Assembly (NCBI RefSeq): GCF_000015165.1
Contig: NC_009485.1
Location: forward strand, 558,001-622,000
Origin: Bradyrhizobium sp. BTAi1
Lineage (GTDB): Bacteria > Pseudomonadota > Alphaproteobacteria > Rhizobiales > Xanthobacteraceae
DNA length: 64,000 nucleotides
Direction of reading: 5' to 3'
In this document: positions 35,878-44,088 of the stretch, piece by piece
Layout: every line of letters begins with the position of its first letter
How positions within the stretch are numbered: the first letter of the stretch is position 1
Made by a program: the position numbers and the translations under genes
The notes under the pieces: model-generated
Told to the model about the DNA's origin: nothing
Database searches by the model: none
What the model saw: only the letters and a program-made list of their open reading frames with translations

Positions 35878-38800
35878 ATGGTAGATCTCCCGAGACACAT
35901 TTTTGACGCTATATGGCAAGGTAGGGCCGCGTTGATCGTCGGCCAGGAGCTTGTAGGCGGCGATACTCAGGCGCTAATCCAAGAGTCTGCCGCAGAGAGC
36001 CTTAGCAAAGCATTGCTGCGACCCACCCGTGACTTTCTGGACAAGGTAAGTAGGCTCCGTGAGTCCGATCCAGATAGCGTTCACGTTGAGATTGCGCAAT
36101 TACCCTGGTCGCTGGTGATTTCTAGCGCGCTTGAAACGAGATTGGTGCGCGCGCTGGAAGCAGCGGCACCGGCCGCGCGGCGAGTTCGTCGACGGTTTGT
36201 TGATGATGCAGATGCTGACAGTCTAGTTAGGAGCCCAACAACTCTAGAAGTGATGCACCTTTCCCTTTTCTCAAGCCCAACATCACCCGATGGTGTTTTG
36301 CCTGAAGCGAATAGGTGGTCGCGCGCAACACGATTGATGCAGCCCCGCGTTCTAGAGCGCCTGAAAGACGCAGTCGGACCCGCTCACTATGTAATTATAG
36401 CAGGTGTGGGCAGCGCTGATGCTCTAGACCGGGAAGATCTTGTCGCGTCTTTAGAAGGAATCGACGACGCCCAGGTGGTTCTCTGCGAACCGCAGGTCGA
36501 TGACACTGCATGGCTTCGTGATTCGCTGCCAGGAGCTGTCATACTGCGTTCTAGCTTAGCCCAACTCCTTCACAAGGCACGTGTTGAAGAGCCACAAGCT
36601 GTACCGGACATCCTGAGAGCCGATGACTTGTTAGTCACGGCTCGTTCTACGAAGAACGGCGGGAGGCAAGTCGCCACGTTCCGGGCTGAAGAACTTCGCG
36701 ATGTGCGGCGGCATCTTGACATATTAGGCGATCGCCCAGGGCAGGTCACCCCTGCGACGCGCGATGAGCGACTAAGAGCGTTTCGCAAATTCCTTCGAAC
36801 ACCCCGCCTGCGCGCCGATTACCAAACATTCGTGGGGGAGTTTTGCTTGGCTCGCCAAGCTTACCAAGAGCTGTTTGAGGCCGTAATCTTGCGTGTGGGT
36901 CGCGTAAGCGGGGCTGCAGCGCGGCCAACGGGGCGCCGCTCGGAAGGCCCTATTTGGTTGAAAGGCCTTCCAGGTAGCGGGCGCACCACGGGACTCCACT
37001 GGTTAGGTGTCCGTTTGCGAGAAGAAGGTTGGCCCGTTGCTCATTTGAGTTCGCCGGTTGACGAGCCAGATGCGTTCGCGATCGAGCAAATAATGCGGCT
37101 GGCTGAGCAGCGGTTGAAGGACGCTGGCGCAATCGATCTGGTAGTTCTCTTGGTCGACGGGGTTGCTCGCGAAAATGTTGAGCGCTTGGAGGAGCGGCTA
37201 GTTCGAGCTGGACGCAGATCCATCGTCGTCGCGACCGCCGTTTCATCTTCTCCGGTGAGTGATGAAGAGGAAGAGCGTATAGGCGATGAGATCACGCTGG
37301 ACTACCAACTCAACCCGAAAGAACTGAGTGACCTCGGAACAATCCTTGAGAGCGTCGGAATTGCGATTGACGCGGAGGTTCTGCAGCGGGAGGCCGGAAC
37401 AGAGGGGTTCTTGGGTATGCTCGACCGCTTGAGTGTCGACGCCCGAGAAGGGCTTGGGCAGGTTCTACGCTCTGACTTTAACCGTTTCGTCCCAAGTCTG
37501 GCTCAGGCCCTTCGAAAGCGGCCACCAGACGTTAAGCGCGGAGCGCTAGGCGAAGCCATTATTGCGGCTTTTGCTAAGGCGGGTCAGCCTGCCAAGTTGA
37601 GCGAAAACCAGGCGCCCTTAGCTCCTGACCGCGAGCACATTGAAGAGGCCCGCAACCTAATGAGCGCTATCTTTGCGTTCGCATGGCTCGACCGCGTCAT
37701 GCCTCTGGACTTACTAGGAAGACGTTTTCCCCAGCTCTTTGCTGCTTATGAGGATGTGCGAGTTGTAGCGCAAGAACATGGGTTCTTAACCGAAGTCACG
37801 TTCGACGCGGATGGCGATATCGCGCTCGCAATTGTCAATCCAGCGATCGCTCGTGCGCTTCGCACCCACGTGGTGGGTGGAACGCGGGACGTGCTTCGTG
37901 AACTACAGGCATTCGCGAACTCGATTGCTTGGCCGGTCGGTCCCGATGATAACGGCCTTTCGCATTGGCCGGCTTTTCTCCATGGTTTGCTCAGATCGGT
38001 GAGTCCTCGCGGCTCGTTCCGGGGCGAGTTTGGAAGTGTCGAAGACCTTCGTCAGCTTGGCGATATCCTTTCCGATCTTCGTCAGGTCAAAGGCGTCCAA
38101 TCGGCGCAAATGCTAATGCTGGAGGCAATTGTACTCCGAGAACGAGCAGACAGGGGCAATCTGCCTGTCAGCGAAACCGAAGAAATCCTCGATAGGAGTC
38201 GCCTGCTGCTGACGAACGCGCGCGACCAGATTGCGAAAAAGCCGCGCAACCCTTCGCGCGACCAACTGCTCGCGTCCATTCTAACCTCCTATGCGACTAC
38301 GCTACGAAGGCAGATGCAGGTCCGGATCGAGCAAGGTAATCTCCTTGCGGCACAGACGATAGCTACGCCAGCGTTGGCTGCAGCGCAACGCGCCCAAGCG
38401 CTGCAAGACCAATGGCATCCCTTTGATGCAGCCGCGCTTGTCTATTATCGCTTGGCGCAAGCCTGGCAAAGCGAGCGTCAACTTCCCGAAGCGCGGCAGC
38501 AGTATTTGAACGCAGTCGATCAGCTTGGAACGCTCTTCGATCTAGCTTCCGAACTAAGCGAGCTTCCCCAGGATCAACAGGAGCGTAAAAGCGCTCGCCA
38601 GCGCGAATATCTCTATGTCACGGGCCAGCTAGAGGTTGCCAAAGAGCAGGCGCTAGCCGAGGCAGAAGATGGGGATCTCGCCGCCCTTTCTCACGTCCTG
38701 CGCATGGAGGCGATCGATCCAGTGACCAATCAGATTAGATCGGTGGCAGCCGCAAAGTCGGCGTTCGACACGCTTGCCAGATATCCTGCAGCGTTTGAGA

Positions 38801-39354
38801 ACGAACGAAGTGTTGTGTTGCTTCATCGTCTTTGGGTTGGTGTGCATCTCGGATTGCGCACGTTGGACAAAGGCCCCCTCCTCATAGGAGCTAGTGACGA
38901 AGAGTGGCGCAACCTCCAGCGCATAGAACAACGTCGACTTGAGCTTGGCCGAGAGTTTGATCCTGCGATTGGCTTCTGGTTATCACTTGCCCTTCTTCAA
39001 TTGGGGAACCTTGTTGAGGCGCGTCGAATACTGCAATCGCTCACATCTTTCATCGGTAGGCCTCGCAAGCGGCAATTTGAACCTCTCATACTGATCTCGA
39101 CGTCGGACGCTATCCCGCGATCGTTCCGCGCATTGGTGCGGCGAAGGGGGGAGCGAGAAGACTATACGGTCTATATCCGAGAGCTCGACGTCGAGACCAC
39201 TTTGTGGCGGCGGTACCTTGAAGCTGGCGAAGCGATCGATTTGAAACAAGGTGATCTCGTCGAAGTCTATGTCGCCCTAAACTATCGCGGGCCTATGGCG
39301 ATCGGTCCTCGGTGGACGGCGCGTGCGCTACGCAGCCCCGCGCCCTTAACTTGA
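35878..39354 (+). CDS. SIR2-like / NTPase / helical-repeat protein, candidate defence sensor
   Basis: This 1158-residue protein is organised like SIR2-STAND defence proteins. The N-terminal domain (about 1-225) has a Rossmann-like pattern: AALIVGQELVGG where SIR2 proteins have GAGxS, then LPWSLVISSALETRLV matching the usual W..(V/I)TTNYD segment, and HYVIIAGVGSADALDREDL like the closing GxSxxDxDL strand. Key SIR2 residues are therefore degenerate. The central domain (about 300-545) has a P-loop-like GLPGSGRTTG, with Arg in place of the Walker A Lys, and a Walker B LVVLLVDG. The C-terminal half (about 585-1100) is mostly alpha-helical and looks like TPR-type repeats, suited to sensing. It is followed 9 bp later by the TOPRIM gene. 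Defence function is inferred from architecture and island location. Confidence 0.68.
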   Translation: MVDLPRHIFDAIWQGRAALIVGQELVGGDTQALIQESAAESLSKALLRPTRDFLDKVSRLRESDPDSVHVEIAQLPWSLVISSALETRLVRALEAAAPAARRVRRRFVDDADADSLVRSPTTLEVMHLSLFSSPTSPDGVLPEANRWSRATRLMQPRVLERLKDAVGPAHYVIIAGVGSADALDREDLVASLEGIDDAQVVLCEPQVDDTAWLRDSLPGAVILRSSLAQLLHKARVEEPQAVPDILRADDLLVTARSTKNGGRQVATFRAEELRDVRRHLDILGDRPGQVTPATRDERLRAFRKFLRTPRLRADYQTFVGEFCLARQAYQELFEAVILRVGRVSGAAARPTGRRSEGPIWLKGLPGSGRTTGLHWLGVRLREEGWPVAHLSSPVDEPDAFAIEQIMRLAEQRLKDAGAIDLVVLLVDGVARENVERLEERLVRAGRRSIVVATAVSSSPVSDEEEERIGDEITLDYQLNPKELSDLGTILESVGIAIDAEVLQREAGTEGFLGMLDRLSVDAREGLGQVLRSDFNRFVPSLAQALRKRPPDVKRGALGEAIIAAFAKAGQPAKLSENQAPLAPDREHIEEARNLMSAIFAFAWLDRVMPLDLLGRRFPQLFAAYEDVRVVAQEHGFLTEVTFDADGDIALAIVNPAIARALRTHVVGGTRDVLRELQAFANSIAWPVGPDDNGLSHWPAFLHGLLRSVSPRGSFRGEFGSVEDLRQLGDILSDLRQVKGVQSAQMLMLEAIVLRERADRGNLPVSETEEILDRSRLLLTNARDQIAKKPRNPSRDQLLASILTSYATTLRRQMQVRIEQGNLLAAQTIATPALAAAQRAQALQDQWHPFDAAALVYYRLAQAWQSERQLPEARQQYLNAVDQLGTLFDLASELSELPQDQQERKSARQREYLYVTGQLEVAKEQALAEAEDGDLAALSHVLRMEAIDPVTNQIRSVAAAKSAFDTLARYPAAFENERSVVLLHRLWVGVHLGLRTLDKGPLLIGASDEEWRNLQRIEQRRLELGREFDPAIGFWLSLALLQLGNLVEARRILQSLTSFIGRPRKRQFEPLILISTSDAIPRSFRALVRRRGEREDYTVYIRELDVETTLWRRYLEAGEAIDLKQGDLVEVYVALNYRGPMAIGPRWTARALRSPAPLT

Positions 39355-39363
39355 GAGCGGGCC

Positions 39364-40761
39364 ATGACGGGGGACCTTGTTATCGGCGCCATTGCGTCTA
39401 TGCTCGAAGGGGCTGGTGACTCTGTATCGTTCGCCTTCGGAAAGGAGCGCGTCATCTGCGGCTCCGGCGAACTGAGAGAAACGCTGACGCGAATAGAAGC
39501 GCGATTGTCAGAGATTGCGGCGGGCAGCAAAGACGCGCTCCGAGTCGCTTTGCTGTCGGACGATGATGATGAGCGACGGATGATTGCCTCAGCCATTGTC
39601 GGGCTCGGAGCGGAATTGGGCTTGCAGATTAAGTTATCAAACGACTCTTGGGGGATATGGGCGCGGGATGCGCGAAACGCGCGGGATAGTGGTAAGATCA
39701 TCCATGTTCTGACTGAGGTGCCGCCGCTTCCAAAGGCTCAGCAGGGCTTTGCCTCGATCTTGGGATCGTTGATCCTCCTTTGGCCGCCGCAATTTGCCGG
39801 TTCTGAGGTTACGCCCGACCGAATTGAAGCGGTCATTCTTGCACCTTTCTCTGAAAGGCCACTCGAAAAGGCCGCCCATGTAGTCGATGCGGTATGGGCA
39901 ACATTGAATAGCATTGAGGAGGGCGACGAAAGGCAAGCAGCTATTGATCTTTTCGCGCGCTTGGATGTGAATGCCCTATTTGGGACTTGCATCGACGTAA
40001 CGAAGCTTACGACGAGTAGTCTAGCTAGGGAGGCCGGCAACCGGTTGGCGAGTTCATTGCGAGTCCAATCGGCGTTGCGGCCGGGAGAGGCGCTGAGTGC
40101 TGCCGAGATCTACCGGGCACTCTCCCCCCAACCGGATAGATTAGCCCCTCATCTGCGGCGCCTTTGGGTCGAAGGCAGCACGGACGCAGCAATGATTCGG
40201 TTAGCAGAGCGTTTGGCTGCTGCGGATGCTCCGGGACTCCTCGACGGCATTCACATTGAGGCCATTGGGGGAGTTGCTCAGGTGGAAGCCGCGCTCCAAA
40301 GGTGCAATCGCAGCCCGAGCTTGGAACTCTTTATGTTTGATGCCGATGCAGATGGTAAGATGGGAGAATCTAAGGTGCGTGACCAGGGCTTTCCTGCCCT
40401 AGTTCTCGATCGTTCAAATGCAATGGGCGCATGCGATGATGAGTGGGTCATCGAAGATCTACTTACCGTATCTTGCCTTGATCGATTCTATTCCGCCCAT
40501 CGTAATCTCAGGCCTGCGCGCGAGGAGATCGCGCATCAACCGCCCGAAGGTAGGCGCCTCGTTTTGCGCGGGGAAGACAAAGGGACGCTGGTCGAATGGC
40601 TCGAACGGGAGGCGACGCTCGGTGATCTCTATGGCGTCCTCCAGCAGATAAAGGCGATCCGGCGGCGCTTTGCCCTGAGAGATTGGGCAGATAGCACTAC
40701 TCGCCCGCCAGATGCGAGTATCGGGCTTAGACCGCGACCTTGGTGGTTCATCGGAACCTGA
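39364..40761 (+). CDS. TOPRIM-domain protein, candidate effector nuclease of the operon
   Basis: This 465-residue protein has a TOPRIM-like domain at about 264-370. LRRLWVEGSTDAAMI carries the catalytic Glu (E270), HIEAIGGVAQVE the Gly turn, ELFMFDADADG the DxD metal pair (D326/D328), and EWVIEDLL the trailing acidic residue. The same order occurs in OLD/DUF4435 nucleases of defence systems such as PARIS and Gabija. The N-terminal 250 residues have no ATPase motif and I do not recognise them. In this operon the NTPase-like function would sit on the partner. Tight spacing (9 bp) and GAGAG before the ATG indicate co-expression. The island's attR follows 172 bp later. Confidence 0.65.
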   Translation: MTGDLVIGAIASMLEGAGDSVSFAFGKERVICGSGELRETLTRIEARLSEIAAGSKDALRVALLSDDDDERRMIASAIVGLGAELGLQIKLSNDSWGIWARDARNARDSGKIIHVLTEVPPLPKAQQGFASILGSLILLWPPQFAGSEVTPDRIEAVILAPFSERPLEKAAHVVDAVWATLNSIEEGDERQAAIDLFARLDVNALFGTCIDVTKLTTSSLAREAGNRLASSLRVQSALRPGEALSAAEIYRALSPQPDRLAPHLRRLWVEGSTDAAMIRLAERLAAADAPGLLDGIHIEAIGGVAQVEAALQRCNRSPSLELFMFDADADGKMGESKVRDQGFPALVLDRSNAMGACDDEWVIEDLLTVSCLDRFYSAHRNLRPAREEIAHQPPEGRRLVLRGEDKGTLVEWLEREATLGDLYGVLQQIKAIRRRFALRDWADSTTRPPDASIGLRPRPWWFIGT

Positions 40762-40933
40762 GCGCTTCGTTCGGACACGGAGCCGCCTTGCAGGGCGTAA
40801 GTGAGTTACGGCAGCATTGATCTACCTCTCAGAGCGGTTTGCCGATCCCAGTTGTTGCTCGATTTGTGGGCTGTGCCCAGCTCATTGCCGTACGACATTG
40901 AAATTATGAATGTTTTGCCATCCATCAGGCGGA

Positions 40934-40947
40934 CACTCTCTCCGCCA
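40934..40947 (+). repeat. attR core of the island
   Basis: CACTCTCTCCGCCA is an exact 14-bp match to the 3' end of the tRNA-Ser (29886-29899), in direct orientation. Confidence 0.75.
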
Positions 40948-41002
40948 GCAATATCTCCTAAACTATTGTATAATAAAGTTTATTTTCCGGATTTTGCAGA
41001 TC

Positions 41003-41025
41003 GGTCCCCAATTTGGCCCCCAATT
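41003..41025 (+). repeat. Paired GGYCCCCAATT repeats near attR
   Basis: GGTCCCCAATT (41003-41013) and GGCCCCCAATT (41015-41025) lie just outside attR. Their core is the complement of the GGGACC repeats near the integrase, suggesting integrase arm sites. Confidence 0.4.
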
Positions 41026-41107
41026 GCGGGCGGTTGTGCGGCCGAGCGAACCACGGATAGTCTCTACCGCAGGGTGTCACACTCGAAAGAAGGGGCGGGG
41101 GCCCACC

Positions 41108-41467
41108 ATGCATATTCATCAAGCAGGTTGGCTAGCTCTTGCTGCCATCGCTGTTTCAGGATGCGGACCAACGCTTTCTGAACGCAATTGGGCCGATGCC
41201 CAAAGGCAATGCCAACTGCGGACCTCGAAAGAGCAGCAGCAGGAGTCATTCGACGATTGCGTGAGGAACAACTATCGCGCTTATGACATTCTCAGTCGGT
41301 ATACACCGCCGACAGTCCCAAGCGTCCCATCATCTGGTCCTGCTACTACCGTTGTCTCTCCTAGCTCTCTTGATAACCAAGCGCCTGCACCGAACATTAT
41401 CCCGCCTACTGTTAGATGCCAATCGGTCGGCGCGGGGCTCGGCACCGTACAAACAGTGTGCCACTGA
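41108..41467 (+). CDS. Small lipoprotein
   Basis: This 119-residue protein has a lipoprotein signal (ALAAIAVSGC, with the lipobox VSGC at about residues 16-19). The mature part begins GPTLSERNWADAQRQCQLRT and is rich in Gln and Pro, ending RCQSVGAGLGTVQTVCH, an end seen in other rhizobial small lipoproteins. It probably anchors in the outer or inner membrane; function is unknown. I use the ATG at 41108 because the longer frame upstream crosses the attachment region. Confidence 0.65.
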   Translation: MHIHQAGWLALAAIAVSGCGPTLSERNWADAQRQCQLRTSKEQQQESFDDCVRNNYRAYDILSRYTPPTVPSVPSSGPATTVVSPSSLDNQAPAPNIIPPTVRCQSVGAGLGTVQTVCH

Positions 41468-41477
41468 TTTCCGCTAG

Positions 41478-41566
41478 CTATTTGAGCGGCACGCCGCTTT
41501 CCGCCATGCACTTCTTGAAGACAAATAGGGCCTTGCGTTCACCCTGGACTGTCACGTTGTTTTCGA
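41478..41566 (-). pseudogene. C-terminal remnant of a gene cut by the IS5-type element
   Basis: About 28 codons on the minus strand read NNVTVQGERKALFVFKKC...SGVPLK and end at a stop (41478-41480). The frame runs directly into the left end of the IS5-type element, whose insertion or a nearby deletion removed the rest. No family is recognised. Confidence 0.35.
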
Positions 41567-41569
41567 CTA

Positions 41570-42405
41570 GGTTCTGTACTCATAAATGGATTCCGTTAGC
41601 TGACGAACAGTGATTCACTCCCCTTAGGTGATTTGGGGGTAGACATGGCGCGGTTTGACCTGAGCGATCGAGAATGGGCTTTGATCAAGCCCTTGCTGCC
41701 GAATAAGCCACGCGGTGTCGGTCGGGTCGACGACCGGCGGGTTCTCAACGGCATCTTCTATGTGCTGCGGACAGGCTCGCCCTGGCGAGATCTTCCGGAA
41801 CGCTATGGCCCTTACACGACGGTCTATAATCGCTTTAACCGCTGGGCCAAGGCAGGTGTTTGGGTCCAAATTTTCGAGGTGTTGGCAGCACGCTCGCCGC
41901 AGTCGATGGCGCTGATCGACAGTTCTATCGTCCGCGCCCATCAGCACGCCGCTGGGGGTAAAAAGGGGGCGAGGATCACGCCATTGGCCGTTCTCGTGGA
42001 GGACTGAGCACCAAGATCAATGCGGTCGTCGACGAGAACGGACTGCCGGTCCGGCTGATGCTAACCCCGGGGCAGGCCCACGATCTGCGTGCCGCGCCAT
42101 TTCTGCTCCAAGGGCTCAAATGCCGTGATGTTGTGGCCGACCGTGGTTACGACGCCGATGCCCTCCTGCACATGATCAGAGCCCGCGGAGCTAGGGCTCA
42201 TATTCCTTCCACCAGCCAGCGAGTGGTCCAACGCTCCGTCAGCCGCCGCATCTACCGCAAGCGCAATCTTGTTGAGCGCTTCTTCTGCAAGCTCAAGCAT
42301 TTCAGGCGCATCGCGACCCGCTTCGACAAGCTCGCTCGCAACTTTCTCGCGGCAGTCGCACTCGGCTCAACCCGCCTCTGGACCAGGGTTTATGAGTCCA
42401 CGCCC
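41570..42405 (+). mobile_element. IS5 family (IS427-type) insertion sequence
   Basis: An 836-bp element. The left end GGTTCTGTACTCATAAA and the right end (complement GGGCGTGGACTCATAAA) form imperfect inverted repeats. Both ends sit in CTAG, giving a TA target duplication (41568-41569 and 42406-42407). Size and layout fit the IS427 group. Confidence 0.75.
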
Positions 42406-42408
42406 TAG
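41645..42408 (+). CDS. IS5-type transposase, two frames joined by -1 frameshift
   Basis: Transposase of the IS427 group encoded in two overlapping frames. Frame A (41645-42007) begins MARFDLSDREWALIKPLLP and carries the first part of the DDE domain (ALIDSSIVRAHQHAAGG). The second frame continues with GRSRGGLSTKI, GLPVRLMLTPGQAHD, VVADRGYDADALL and RIYRKRNLVERFFCKLKHFRRIATR up to 42408. The frames meet near 41960-41970 at TAAAAAGGGGG, a slippery run suited to programmed -1 frameshifting, and the joined product has all three catalytic regions. The stop codon uses the target duplication. It is probably functional. Confidence 0.78.
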
Positions 42409-42700
42409 CCGAGCATGATTGGGTCGAGGCCGATCGCGTGCAGCTCAAGGCCGGCTCCAGCGCGGAACTCGCATCCATCCCAGCGTTCACGACCAGCACG
42501 ATCTACCTCGTCACCGGGCTCCTGCTGCTGATCTGGAAGCGCATCCCTCAGAAGTCCACGCGGGTCTATCGCCTCCAGACCGATGCAGGCGAGCGCATCA
42601 TTGGCCGCAAGGTCCCGCTCAGTTGGGTCACGGCAATGTCGGCGGAGAGACCGGCGCTCGCAGCTGAAGACGCGTTCGCGGCACTCCTGCGCGACGGCGA
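42409..42700 (+). pseudogene. Remnant of a strawberry-notch family gene
   Basis: An open frame reads HDWVEADRVQLKAGSSAELA, then ASIPAFTTSTIYLVTGLLLL, then STRVYRLQTDAGERIIGRKV. These resemble the C-terminal region of strawberry-notch-type proteins carried by alphaproteobacterial plasmids and islands. There is no start and no upstream part; the left side abuts the IS5-type element and the right side merges into another IS remnant. It is a scar of a former mobile-element gene. The family call is from memory of the motif pattern. Confidence 0.45.
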
Positions 42701-42861
42701 CCCGACGCGCACCGCGCCGCCCCCGCGGGAGCAGCGGTTCGAGCCGTCTCCATTCCACATCGCTCAACCAAAAAGTTGCTACCTCATCAAGGCCTCCCGC
42801 GATTCGGACGCCTTGAATCGCAACTCAGCCTACGCCGACACTCCTAATTGAGTACGGACCC
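42700..42861 (-). mobile_element. 5' remnant of a second IS5-type element
   Basis: On the minus strand, the end GGGTCCGTACTCAATTAGG (outer end at 42861, in CTAG) is followed by a frame starting LSDVEWRRLEPLLPRGRRG, the N-terminus of an IS5-type transposase. The rest of the element is missing. Confidence 0.5.
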
Positions 42862-42903
42862 TAGCACCGATTGAGGCGGCGGACCGTTTCGTTGATCGCC
42901 ATC

Positions 42904-43983
42904 TTATTTGTGCATCGGGTGCTTCGTAGGTGTCGCGATGCTCGCCGGGACAGCCTCCGATATCGAGAAAGTGAGCCAAGTGTTCCAACCCGACGGCCGA
43001 TTCTGAGCCGCAAACTCGCCATATCCCTTCACGCCGAGGAACGCCTGGTTACTTCCAATCTGAAAAGCGTAGCCGATCTGTGGACCGATGCCAAAAACCC
43101 GCGATCGGAAGCTGCCAAGAACGGCCGGCTGACCGAAATCGTCTGTTATCTGTTGATAGACGTATCCCACCAAGCCAACAAAGACCTGCTTCGACAGGAA
43201 CTGAGATGCGCCCCAGTCGAAATGGAAATCGACGCCGCTCTGGTACTGTGTGTCTCGGTTCTTGAAATTATAGGTGAGGCCGCCGACTCCTGATAGTTCA
43301 AGTCCGGTGGCGGGATTGAAGTAAGTATAGCCGCCACCGACGTCAACGGCGCCGTGACCAAGGCCGATATTGGCCAATCGGTTGGGACTATAATCGCCTA
43401 TCGGGATATTACCCGTACCGTAAACGATGAAGTTGTGAACGCCAGTATTCCACTTCAGCTTCGCGGTTGGGTAGAGGTCTCCATACGAGGTGACGGCTTC
43501 TTCCAGCAACCCGTTACGCGTGATCGAGATCGGGCCAACCGCAGTTGTGAGTGTGCCTGCTATGCTGGCTGAATTTCGCGCGTAGATGCTGGCCAGCGTC
43601 GCCGACAACTGACCACCGAGCACGGGCGTTGCGAATGTATAGGTCGGCGCGATGAGCATCAGGTCGGCTTGCCCGCGCAGGACCACGTTGAGATCGACTG
43701 CAACGGCCGTTGACAATCGTCCGATCTGGACTTCCCGCGACGCGGCTGCTGCTCCTGACGCCCCTGCGTTGGCGTGATAATAGATCGCGGCGATCGACCA
43801 GCCCGGCGTGGTCGGCGTTGCCGACATGCTGCCGTACAGGCCCGGCAGCCAGTACGAGATGCCGCTTTCGTCGGCGCGTGCGGCCTGCGGAGACAGTAGG
43901 GCAACGACGGTAACCGCGACGACCGCTGTCGGTCGCCGCGAGAACAATCTCGATCCGGAATTCAGACTTTCAGGCGACGTCAT
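42904..43983 (-). CDS. Outer-membrane transporter, phenol MetA-pathway (SphA-like) family
   Basis: This 359-residue protein has a signal peptide (VVAVTVVALLSPQAARA) and a beta-barrel-like body with alternating strands, for example LMLIAPTYTFATPVLGGQLSA, VDVGGGYTYF, LSGVGGLTYNFKNRDTQYQS and GPQIGYAFQIGSNQAFLGVKG. It matches the family annotated as transporter/phenol MetA degradation-like, proposed to import hydrophobic substrates through the outer membrane. It follows the arylsulfatase gene on the same strand 105 bp downstream, which suggests uptake of a sulfated or aromatic compound. The start at MTSPESLNSG has GGAG upstream; the longest frame adds 5 residues. Confidence 0.72.
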   Translation of the reverse strand: MTSPESLNSGSRLFSRRPTAVVAVTVVALLSPQAARADESGISYWLPGLYGSMSATPTTPGWSIAAIYYHANAGASGAAAASREVQIGRLSTAVAVDLNVVLRGQADLMLIAPTYTFATPVLGGQLSATLASIYARNSASIAGTLTTAVGPISITRNGLLEEAVTSYGDLYPTAKLKWNTGVHNFIVYGTGNIPIGDYSPNRLANIGLGHGAVDVGGGYTYFNPATGLELSGVGGLTYNFKNRDTQYQSGVDFHFDWGASQFLSKQVFVGLVGYVYQQITDDFGQPAVLGSFRSRVFGIGPQIGYAFQIGSNQAFLGVKGYGEFAAQNRPSGWNTWLTFSISEAVPASIATPTKHPMHK

Positions 43984-44088
43984 TGCGGCTCGCTCCAATC
44001 CAGTTCTCTACGATTGCAGGGGGGGCGGCCGCACCAGTTCAGCCTTTGGGGCACTGATTTGTTGCGGCCGAAGCATCGGCTACTTCCT

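Larger units (their letters stand above)
29886..40947. mobile_element. tRNA-Ser integrated genomic island carrying a candidate defence operon
   Basis: An 11-kb island bounded by a 14-bp direct repeat of the tRNA-Ser 3' end, with the integrase gene first after the tRNA. Cargo in order: integrase, HTH/excisionase-like protein, DUF3987 protein, two unknowns, HNH endonuclease (minus), a small secreted-like protein (minus), and the SIR2-like/NTPase plus TOPRIM operon. Several cargo genes use AT-richer codons than the flanks. No capsid, tail or conjugation genes are present, so it resembles an integrative satellite or mobile defence island. Confidence 0.75.
40762..41107. other. Intergenic region containing attR
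   Basis: No gene is supported here. It holds the island's right attachment repeat (40934-40947) and two GGYCCCCAATT repeats (41003-41025). AT-rich DNA at 40950-40985 may be a promoter for the lipoprotein gene. Confidence 0.5.

Noticed and set aside
42405..42767. 120-codon minus-strand frame as a full transposase gene
   Set aside because: Only the first 20 or so residues resemble an IS5-type transposase; the remainder is antisense to the strawberry-notch-type remnant.
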